DNA from: Anaerolineae bacterium
GTDB taxonomy: Bacteria; Chloroflexota; Anaerolineae; Promineifilales; Promineifilaceae
DNA: 35,468 bases
Assembly (NCBI GenBank): GCA_024762395.1
Contig: JANTHP010000005.1
Location: 1 to 35,468, forward strand
Direction: 5' to 3'
Made by a program: the position numbers and the translations under genes. Shown here one piece after another: positions 29,556 to 35,468 of the stretch (position 1 is its first letter; every line of letters begins with the position of its first letter). Below the pieces are notes generated by a model that worked only from the letters and a program-made list of their open reading frames with translations, was not told where the DNA came from and did not search any database.

Positions 29556-31595
29556 CTACTCCTCAATCTTTACCCTCAATCCCGCCATCGCAAACGGAAT
29601 ATAAACCAACCCTAACGGATTGCCGGCTTGTAGAATCTTTAACCGCGCGCCGCGAATCGCTTCGCCCAACGTTTGTCGTTGCAGCAAGAAACGATCAAAA
29701 CAAACCTCGGCAAAACTCGTGGCCAACGACTCGAAAATCGTAATCTCCGTCCCCACCACCCCGGCCGCGTGTGCATTCTCCACAAACCCGCTCACCAAAT
29801 CAATCGCCGCTTCTGGCGAAAGCGCCGTTGTGTGGCAGCCGTTGATAAAAACCAATGGGCGCGGATGCTGCCAGCGCACACGGCGGCGTAAATTGGCGCG
29901 CGTAAAACGAGGATCATCGTCAGTGCCAACCTGTAAATATGGCACATTCTCATTGGTAATGCCGCCATGACAGTAAAAATACACCATCTGGGCATCAGAC
30001 ATTTTGAGCATCGCCAGGGTTTCATCGCGGCTGTTGGCCCGCTTACCGGCGATGCCCATCGCCCGTAGATGCTGCCAATGCTGCGGCAGCGATTGGAAGC
30101 CGGTAAAAACGCTGATGTCCAGTGACGGTTTATCGGGACTGGGGATTTCAGTCGGCGCGTCAGGGGCTTGCCGCACGGTTACGGGCAATCCCAAACTGTG
30201 CCGGTAACCCCAAAATCCACTGGGACAAATGACGACATCATCGTCATAATGGGCGCAGTTGCCCTGGAAACAGGCTGTCTCTTCCAATTTGGCGCCGGCG
30301 CGGAGGGATTGGAGGAAGTCTGGGCAAAGAGAGTAGTCGTTGGCGGAACGGCCGTCATCCAACGGATAATCATAAAACAACGCCGCCGGAACCACCCACC
30401 GAGCCGAATGCTTACTGGCAATTTGCACCTGACCGGGTTTCAGCATCAAGTCAGCCAGCGTCCAGGCCTGGTCAGCATCGCCCGCCAGTTGGTTGATGAT
30501 GGCGTCATAAAAACGAAATCCGCGTATGGCTAAACGGATGAGATCGGCCGTTAACCGCTTCTCATTGATACGGCCGCCGTATCGGTACACTTTACCCGTC
30601 CGATAGTCATCTTCATCGCCCCAGGCCGCCTTTCGCAGCGCGCCCCGCGCTTTTTTAATCAGGTCTTGCAAAGCGTCTTCGCTCAATGAGGCGTCATTTT
30701 TGAATTCACGCTCGCCAAAGAAGCGGAATCCATGCGTACCGTCATCATTTTGGTTCAGCATAAGGCTGAGCCGATTCCGTCCCATGCCTTGCAGCGCCCG
30801 CCCATCCAACGAATGCGACAGCGTGTAATCCACTTCCGATTTAAGCGCCGCTTCGCTTTGTGCAGCGGGATGGGCCGCAACCTGGGCCGTGATGAGACGG
30901 GATTGCACCAGCGTTTGCCGGTAGTAAACGTTGCAGCGCAGGCGGTGGCTGCCCGTTTCCGCCGGGGTGCGAACGGGAAAGAAAAGCCGCCGGGAGAGAA
31001 GTTCATCTCCCAACAGGCTGTTTGGCAGTTCAACGGGCTTTGTAACGCGGACACGGCCGTTTTCCCCAATCTTTATCTCCCCCACATCCATACCGGGCTT
31101 GATCGCCAATTCCCCGTCAAACGCAAACAGGGCAACTTGCAGCCGCGCCCCCGGCGGCAGCTTGTCGGCCGGCAAATCAACATCTTCAACCTCAATCGTG
31201 CCCGCCACCCGCTTACCCACTTCAAACCAGAAATAGTATTCTGAATTGGAATGTAAGGACATTTTCGCATTAACCGGCGTATCCGGTTCTGTTTCAGGTG
31301 CAAAACCGGTACTGACAACACGTTTCTGCGTTTCCCCATCAACGCTTTTATCAGATGAGGTTGTTTCCCGCACCGTATCTTCCCCGCGCATGATAAGCGA
31401 TTCCTGGGGAAAGAACTTGTCGTACTCCTCGCCAAACGTCGTTTCATCCACCCGCCGGGTCAGGTACCGGTACGCTTGCGGTGAGAGGTCGTAGGCTGCT
31501 AACGCCTCAGCCGGGTCATGAAAAAAGGCTTGCCGAAATGCTTCATCATCGGCAATTTGCCGCAAAACCTGTCTGACTTCGTCCGCCCAGTCCAT
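29556..31595 (-). CDS. CHAT-domain cysteine protease with N-terminal beta-rich region
   Basis: CHAT domains are caspase-like proteases, several of which act in bacterial defence or programmed death. The C-terminal domain (about 480-679) has the catalytic His543 in MVYFYCHGGITN and Cys587 in LVFINGCHTTALSP, so it should be active. The first 60 residues are helical (VRQVLRQIADDEAFRQAFFHDP, then EALAAYDLSPQAYRYL), resembling a LigA/Nif11-like helical domain. Residues about 110-245 look like a beta-sandwich (YYFWFEVGKRVAGTIEVEDV, RLQVALFAFDGEL, HRLRCNVYYRQTLVQSRLI). A 230-residue middle region follows. The start ATG at 31595 has GAGGAG upstream. Two small membrane protein genes and a metallopeptidase gene precede it on the same strand. 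Targets and trigger are unknown. Confidence 0.87.
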   Translation of the reverse strand: MDWADEVRQVLRQIADDEAFRQAFFHDPAEALAAYDLSPQAYRYLTRRVDETTFGEEYDKFFPQESLIMRGEDTVRETTSSDKSVDGETQKRVVSTGFAPETEPDTPVNAKMSLHSNSEYYFWFEVGKRVAGTIEVEDVDLPADKLPPGARLQVALFAFDGELAIKPGMDVGEIKIGENGRVRVTKPVELPNSLLGDELLSRRLFFPVRTPAETGSHRLRCNVYYRQTLVQSRLITAQVAAHPAAQSEAALKSEVDYTLSHSLDGRALQGMGRNRLSLMLNQNDDGTHGFRFFGEREFKNDASLSEDALQDLIKKARGALRKAAWGDEDDYRTGKVYRYGGRINEKRLTADLIRLAIRGFRFYDAIINQLAGDADQAWTLADLMLKPGQVQIASKHSARWVVPAALFYDYPLDDGRSANDYSLCPDFLQSLRAGAKLEETACFQGNCAHYDDDVVICPSGFWGYRHSLGLPVTVRQAPDAPTEIPSPDKPSLDISVFTGFQSLPQHWQHLRAMGIAGKRANSRDETLAMLKMSDAQMVYFYCHGGITNENVPYLQVGTDDDPRFTRANLRRRVRWQHPRPLVFINGCHTTALSPEAAIDLVSGFVENAHAAGVVGTEITIFESLATSFAEVCFDRFLLQRQTLGEAIRGARLKILQAGNPLGLVYIPFAMAGLRVKIEE

Positions 31596-31620
31596 CAATC
31601 CTCCTCAAACGCAGGCCTCT

Positions 31621-31636
31621 CAGGTTTGGAAACCTG
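31621..31636. repeat. 16-bp perfect palindrome between membrane-protein and CHAT genes
   Basis: CAGGTTTGGAAACCTG is perfectly symmetrical. It lies between the small membrane protein gene and the CHAT gene, in a possible leader region, and may be an operator or part of a dispersed repeat (GCAGGCCTCTCAGG lies beside it). Confidence 0.5.
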
Positions 31637-31651
31637 CGAAGTTTTACGTTG

Positions 31652-32047
31652 TCAGTCGTCAAATCCATCAGATGGATCATCATTTCTAGCCATTGGCGGG
31701 CGTTCATCATCCGGGATTTCGTAGCTGCTGGTGGGTTTGCGGCGACGGCCATCCAGGAACCAATCCACCGTGAAATTCTTGGAAATACGCACCCACAACA
31801 GCAAAAATGCAAAATAGCCAAAGAAACCGAGGAACAAGCCAATGCCATACGCGCCAAACAAAGCCGATTTAGCCGGGAACAGGGCCAGAACAGCCCCGCC
31901 GCCCAAAATGCCGATGAGCGTCGTCAAATCGCTGAATTGGACGTCTCCCTTGCGATACCGGTTGATGTAATAAACAAACCAACCGATGATGGCGCCAAAT
32001 CCGCCGGCCCCAAGAAGTTGAATGGTAATTAAAAATCGTTCGGACAT
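31652..32047 (-). CDS. Small multi-span membrane protein upstream of the CHAT gene
   Basis: 131 residues with three hydrophobic segments: about 5-27 (FLITIQLLGAGGFGAIIGWFV), about 42-60 (LTTLIGILGGGAVLALF) and about 66-92 (FGAYGIGLFLGFFGYFAFLLLW). These are followed by a charged cytoplasmic-like tail (DGRRRKPTSSYEIPDDERPP, then ARNDDPSDGFDD). I recognise no family. AAGGAG precedes the ATG. The gene ends 56 bases before the CHAT gene start and could be its membrane partner or substrate. The acidic, disordered tail would be accessible to a protease. That link is an inference from position only. Confidence 0.7.
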   Translation of the reverse strand: MSERFLITIQLLGAGGFGAIIGWFVYYINRYRKGDVQFSDLTTLIGILGGGAVLALFPAKSALFGAYGIGLFLGFFGYFAFLLLWVRISKNFTVDWFLDGRRRKPTSSYEIPDDERPPMARNDDPSDGFDD

Positions 32048-32088
32048 GAGATACTCCTTAAATTAAATGATGAAGGATGAAGGCTGAA

Positions 32089-32343
32089 TTATGAAGGATC
32101 GGTCTGGTTTTGTAAACGGATTCGCCAGGCAAGATGGATGCTGAAGGCGATAACGGCCGTTACCCCAAACACAACAACTTGTTCCCCGCCATTAAACAAG
32201 AACTGCTGCGTTCCCATCAAAATCGTGGCAAAAAGAAGAAAGGCGGCGCTGCGAAACGGTAGTTTTGCGGGCGCATCGCGCCACACCAGAACGAGCAGCC
32301 ATCCCCAAACCAACCCCATGCCAATACCGCCAACTACCAACAT
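32089..32343 (-). CDS. Small membrane protein, 84 residues
   Basis: Three hydrophobic segments: LVVGGIGMGLVWGWLLVLVW (about 2-21), AAFLLFATILMGTQQFLF (about 33-50) and VVVFGVTAVIAFSIHLAW (about 57-74). A short polar tail follows. No family is recognised. No Shine-Dalgarno sequence is visible before the ATG at 32343, so the start is uncertain. It lies 41 bases upstream of the 131-residue membrane protein gene on the same strand. It is probably co-transcribed with it and with the CHAT gene. Confidence 0.6.
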   Translation of the reverse strand: MLVVGGIGMGLVWGWLLVLVWRDAPAKLPFRSAAFLLFATILMGTQQFLFNGGEQVVVFGVTAVIAFSIHLAWRIRLQNQTDPS

Positions 32344-32345
32344 AT

Positions 32346-32455
32346 TTCAAGAAAAACGGCAAGGCAGCAAAGCAACAAAACACCCTGCAACCCTGCAACC
32401 TTGCAACCCTTCAACCTTGCAACCTTGCAACCCTGCAACCTTGCAACCTTACACC
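32346..32455. repeat. GTTGCAAG tandem array at the metallopeptidase stop codon
   Basis: From about 32380 the plus strand reads CCCTGCAACC and CTTGCAACC units (8-9 bp), about nine copies, ending three bases from the stop codon of the metallopeptidase gene. The same unit type (in inverse) is at 7450 and 20040. Confidence 0.85.
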
Positions 32456-34291
32456 TCAATTGCCAACTTCCGCCGCCACAAGCGCAGCCATTTCCAAATT
32501 GGGCGCGCGCACAACCAACGATTCCGCGCCCGAATCCGCCAGACAAATCACATCACCGGCCCCTTCCCAGCAGACCAATGAATCTTGTTGAATCTCATCG
32601 CCCGTTTCAAACAAATAACCGGCATACTGCGGGTAAATCGCCATGAACTCATCCGCATCCTCAGCCGTATCCCAGGCCAGACGAAGAACCATCACCAGAT
32701 CGCCATTCGCCGCGTTTTCATACACCGCATACCGGTCGCCGCCCCACCCCAGCGCCGCCGTCTCCACACTCGACTCATCCAACTGCTGCTCCAGATATTG
32801 CCGCAAATAAAACTCGCCAAATGTATCTTCATCCACCAAATGCCACTCAGCGCCTAATGTGTCGGTTAATGGCGGCAAGGTGACAATTTGGGGCGCGTCG
32901 CCATCCTGATACCGGTCTACATGCAAAATCTGCTCGGTAGATTGGGGCGGATCAGCCCACACGGCATTAACTGCCTCCATGCCGCCTTGCTGGTACACCT
33001 TCATCATGAACTCGTAGCCGGCCGTGTAAGGAAACATCAAATCCTCGGCCACAATACCCGGCACACTGCTCAAATAATCCGGCGATTCTCCCCCCAATCC
33101 ATCAACATATGCCGTAATCTCGTCAAGCGATAAGTATTCCGCCATGTACAACTCTTGCACGAGGGTTGCATGGCCCTCGGCCAACGCGCGCAGGGCAGCG
33201 CTGGCTTCAGAATCTAAATTCTCATTGTCTAATGAGTCCAGGTTGAAATGTTGATCCTGTAAAGCATGGACAAATTCATGCGCATAAGTCATTTGTTCGT
33301 TGATATCTAGCAGATCATCATCGCTTACAACAACAAATTCTTCTGTTTCCGGGTCATAAAAGCCTAAAACGCCATCGCTGTACATACCCACCAAGGCGTT
33401 GTACAAATCATAATCAGCATCCAAAAAATCAAAGGCGCTCAAAACCAATGCGTCTTGCTGCGCTTGGTCCGGTGTAACTTCTTCGGTGAAGTCGGCCTCG
33501 ATACGGCCGTTCAATTCATCATGCGTAAGCAGTGTGGGCGTAATGGGCTGCAATGGGACTAAACCCGTCAAGGCAATGACATTCGCTTCAATTTCGGCGC
33601 GAATGCTGGCATTCAATTTGTCAATATCTATCACTTGAATGGTAATGGCAATGGGATCGCTGGCAGTCCCTTCAGCATTGACCAACATAACGCTGAGCGT
33701 GTGATCGCCTTCTCCGACCGGCCGCCAGTTTTGGCGGTGCGTAAAAAGGGGAACGTCTTGGCCGTCCAGGTTTTGCGTTTCGCCATCGAGGGTCAGGTTT
33801 ACGGCCGTTATCCCCGCCGGATCATAAGCCGCAATAAAAATCTCAATCAACTCGCCCGGTCGAAAAATCTCGCCGTCAACCGGCGTCACCACCGTCAGGG
33901 AAGGGAATTGGGATTTCATGCGTTGATTTTCAGCTTCCAATTCGCCTAACGCCACCGTCGCCCCCTCCAAACTTTCTGTCAAAGCATCCCGCGTAGCTTG
34001 CAGGGCGGCAATTTCCTGGCTGCTTGTTACCGATTCACCCTCCAAAACAAATTTTTCGGCTTCTGTTGTTGCCAGCGCATCGGAAACGGCCGTTCGCGTT
34101 GCCTCAGCCGCAGAAAGTTCCAAACCAGTCTGGGCCAGGTCTTGGCGCAGTTGGCCCGATTCGGCCGTTAAATCATCATTCTCCTGCAACAGCGTCTGTT
34201 GGCGTGGCAGCAAGAAAATCACAGTCGCCGCAGCAACCATCAACAACATCAACAAAGTCAGCAAAATGGCAATAAATGTCGAGTTTTTCAT
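32456..34291 (-). CDS. Membrane-anchored HExxH metallopeptidase
   Basis: Residues 6-28 are an uncleaved N-terminal membrane anchor (FIAILLTLLMLLMVAAATVIF). Residues about 30-125 form a coiled coil (LLQENDDLTAESGQLRQDL, and so on). Residues about 128-215 look like an Ig-type beta domain (LTVVTPVDGEIFRPGELIEI). The catalytic region follows, with zinc-ligand His338 and His342 and catalytic Glu339 in AHEFVHALQDQHF, and a likely third ligand Glu372 in RALAEGHATLVQEL. The protein should face outside the cytoplasm with its C-terminal domain. No Shine-Dalgarno sequence is seen. I recognise the zincin motif but no named family. It is the first gene of the minus-strand run that ends with the CHAT protease, but a 112-base repeat array separates it from the next gene. 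Confidence 0.83.
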   Translation of the reverse strand: MKNSTFIAILLTLLMLLMVAAATVIFLLPRQQTLLQENDDLTAESGQLRQDLAQTGLELSAAEATRTAVSDALATTEAEKFVLEGESVTSSQEIAALQATRDALTESLEGATVALGELEAENQRMKSQFPSLTVVTPVDGEIFRPGELIEIFIAAYDPAGITAVNLTLDGETQNLDGQDVPLFTHRQNWRPVGEGDHTLSVMLVNAEGTASDPIAITIQVIDIDKLNASIRAEIEANVIALTGLVPLQPITPTLLTHDELNGRIEADFTEEVTPDQAQQDALVLSAFDFLDADYDLYNALVGMYSDGVLGFYDPETEEFVVVSDDDLLDINEQMTYAHEFVHALQDQHFNLDSLDNENLDSEASAALRALAEGHATLVQELYMAEYLSLDEITAYVDGLGGESPDYLSSVPGIVAEDLMFPYTAGYEFMMKVYQQGGMEAVNAVWADPPQSTEQILHVDRYQDGDAPQIVTLPPLTDTLGAEWHLVDEDTFGEFYLRQYLEQQLDESSVETAALGWGGDRYAVYENAANGDLVMVLRLAWDTAEDADEFMAIYPQYAGYLFETGDEIQQDSLVCWEGAGDVICLADSGAESLVVRAPNLEMAALVAAEVGN

Positions 34292-34360
34292 ACGATTTGT
34301 TAAAAGGGGAACAACAACCTATTAAAAAATGGTCTACAATCAACGATGATAAGAAGTTTG

Positions 34361-34407
34361 ATAGCTATACAGGTGACAGTCACTTACTGGGCAGCTGTAT
34401 AGTCACG
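34361..34407. repeat. GTGAC-GTCAC dispersed element, copy 4
   Basis: This is the most symmetrical copy: outer arms CTATACAG and CTGTATAG surround the inner palindrome GTGACAGTCAC with a TTACTGGGCAG linker. It could form a cruciform or RNA hairpin. It lies between the divergent metallopeptidase and lipoprotein genes. Confidence 0.75.
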
Positions 34408-34522
34408 AAATTTGTTGCTATATCCTCGAATGCTACACGAGGTTAGATCATGGGTCAAGCAACAGCCAAATTGTATTGTAAACCAGCTAACTTACTCTAT
34501 AACTTTCAAAGGAATGAACAAT

Positions 34523-35242
34523 ATGAAACGCTCCCCAATCTTCTTGCTAACCATTATTTTATTGTTGCTACCTACATTGGCCTGCGGCGGCATCAGCCAA
34601 CTACCCGAAGTGGACGAGGTTGCCGGTCAAGCCGCCGAAGCAGCCACAAAAGCGGCCGATCTGGCCGCAACGGCCGTTATCGTAGCTGAACAAGCCGCAG
34701 ATACCGCCGCCACCGCCGCCGCCAGCGACCAGGCGCAAAATTTAGAAGCAACGGCCGTCGCCGCCGCCACCGCCGTTTCAACCATCGAACTCCCCGACAC
34801 CAACGCCCTCAAAGAAAAATTCGCCGCCATCCAGCCCGACGAAAACGGCAACATCACCGTCACCGTCACCGACGACGAGATGAACCAGGCCATCCAGGCC
34901 AAACAAGCCGCCGCCGAACAAGCCGGGCAAGAAAATCTCGTCCAGAACATGGTCGTAACCTTCACCGGCGGCAACATCGTCCTCACCGGCAGCATCACCA
35001 GCCCCATCGCCGCCCAACTCACCGTCGTCTTCCGCCCCTACGTCGCCGACGGCATTCTGCAATTTGAAGTCGTCAGCGCCACCATAGGCAGCCTCACCGT
35101 CCCCTCCGCCGTCCTCGCCTCCACCGAATCCACCCTCAACAACACCTTAACCGACGCCATGGGCTACATGCCCGCCAACATCACCCTGCAAGATGTAAGC
35201 ATGGGCGAAGGAACCATGACCATCACCGGTCACAAACAATAA
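34523..35242 (+). CDS. Predicted lipoprotein with Ala-rich helix
   Basis: The first residues are a lipoprotein signal, MKRSPIFLLTIILLLLPTLACGG, with the lipobox LPTLAC; the modified Cys is residue 20. A very Ala/Thr-rich amphipathic stretch follows at about residues 30-80 (AEAATKAADLAATAVIVAEQ) and is probably helical or coiled. The second half is a beta-rich domain of about 140 residues (NITVTVTDDEMNQAIQ, MVVTFTGGNIVLTGSITSP, LTVVFRPYVADGILQFEV). It resembles secreted LmeA/DUF2993-like or lipid-binding barrels, but I cannot confirm this. The ATG at 34523 has AAAGG upstream, and the earlier frame from 34412 has no signal. Two ACGGCCGT sites occur inside the Ala-rich part. A strong terminator follows. 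Confidence 0.82.
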   Translation: MKRSPIFLLTIILLLLPTLACGGISQLPEVDEVAGQAAEAATKAADLAATAVIVAEQAADTAATAAASDQAQNLEATAVAAATAVSTIELPDTNALKEKFAAIQPDENGNITVTVTDDEMNQAIQAKQAAAEQAGQENLVQNMVVTFTGGNIVLTGSITSPIAAQLTVVFRPYVADGILQFEVVSATIGSLTVPSAVLASTESTLNNTLTDAMGYMPANITLQDVSMGEGTMTITGHKQ

Positions 35243-35250
35243 CGACCACC

Positions 35251-35284
35251 CAAGTGGGATGCACCTTTGAGGTGCATCCCACTT
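35251..35284 (+). terminator. Terminator-like perfect hairpin after the lipoprotein gene
   Basis: The stem AAGTGGGATGCACC/GGTGCATCCCACTT has 14 perfect pairs and a TTTGA loop. Only CCC rather than a T-run follows, so it may instead be a dispersed hairpin repeat that acts in ending the transcript. Confidence 0.65.
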
Positions 35285-35468
35285 TCCCTTCGCCCCCTCG
35301 CCCCCCTCGCCTCTCGTTCCTCTCGTTCCGCGCTCCGCGTGGAACGTCCCCCCAGGCGCTCTGCGCCCCGCTCCACCCCCAACACGCCCAAACAGCTCTT
35401 TTCGATAGCTTTTGATAGAAAAGCCGGTCTATTATTATCGAGGCGTCTGCCACCGCAGCCCGATTTGG
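35285..35468. other. Low-complexity C-rich stretch and end of window
   Basis: 35286-35380 is C/T-rich (CCCTCGCC and CTCGTTCCTCTCGTTCC units) and of the tandem-array type. The last 70 bases show no recognisable feature; a 76-codon minus-strand frame covering the region is low complexity and I do not call it a gene. Confidence 0.5.

Larger units (their letters stand above)
2596..34758. repeat. Iterated octamer palindrome ACGGCCGT
   Basis: About 60 exact copies were counted by eye across the window, for example at 2596, 7347, 16875, 16888, 22735, 22797 and 34751. They occur in genes on both strands and between genes. Random sequence of equal base composition would give about 0.5. Flanks are often AA/TT, giving AAACGGCCGTTT. 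In coding frames it is read as Thr-Ala-Val, Asn-Gly-Arg or Gly-Arg-Pro/Arg-Pro, so proteins carry these tripeptides unusually often. Near-variants (TCGGCCGT, GCGGCCGT) also occur. Confidence 0.85.

Noticed and set aside
35223-35453. 76-codon minus-strand frame at the right end
   Set aside because: It reads through the 14-bp perfect hairpin and C-rich low-complexity repeats, with a composition unlike a protein.

Overview
The window looks like a chromosomal segment of an uncultured or poorly studied bacterium, most likely a Chloroflexota (Anaerolineae-like) organism. That placement is an inference from the mix of protein families (CHAT protease, DUF368, EF-P with an arginine tip, Ala/Thr-rich lipoprotein) and from dense intergenic repeats. 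I could not run a phylogeny. No phage, plasmid, CRISPR array, rRNA or tRNA was seen.

Layout. 1-235: 5' part of nrdR (minus), cut by the window edge. 236-850: repeat-rich gap with a transposase-like remnant. 851-3557: sucrose-phosphorylase-family GH13 enzyme plus ROK fructokinase, a plausible sucrose-use pair. 3571-5791: consensus promoter and a PAS-PAS histidine kinase. 5810-10397: amidohydrolase, aroE, a divergent BrnT/antitoxin pair, then aroA; the toxin-antitoxin pair sits between the two shikimate genes. 10472-13850: SEC-C protein, HAD phosphatase, DUF368 and DedA, the last two being the two families of undecaprenyl-phosphate translocases side by side. 14163-17530: acyl-CoA dehydrogenase, acyl-CoA ligase and a PRC-barrel protein. 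17722-21252: Nudix CoA pyrophosphatase, a two-component pair (OmpR-type regulator, HAMP kinase) and RidA. 21465-23648: GNAT protein, a small membrane ORF and EF-P. 24256-28201: tryptophanase, signal peptidase I, YgiT-type zinc finger, nucleotidyltransferase and an unknown protein. 28427-29551: a receiver-plus-degenerate-ParA (TadZ/CpaE-like) protein. 29556-34291 (minus): membrane-anchored metallopeptidase, two small multi-span membrane proteins and a 679-aa CHAT-domain cysteine protease. 34523-35242: lipoprotein with a strong terminator.

The most unusual signals are not single genes. (1) The octamer palindrome ACGGCCGT occurs about 60 times by eye in 35.5 kb, in coding and non-coding DNA, where about 0.5 would be expected in random sequence; it behaves like the cyanobacterial HIP1 palindrome. 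(2) Tandem arrays of roughly 8-bp units begin directly at the stop codons of about nine genes; related arrays are embedded in frame inside aroE and probably the amidohydrolase. (3) Several dispersed palindromic elements are present: four copies around a GTGACAGTCAC core, two with a CTAGCRGGCTGTCGGA end, and two copies of a 26-bp palindrome. (4) The CHAT protease with small membrane proteins is the best candidate for an undescribed protein system, although its function is unproven.
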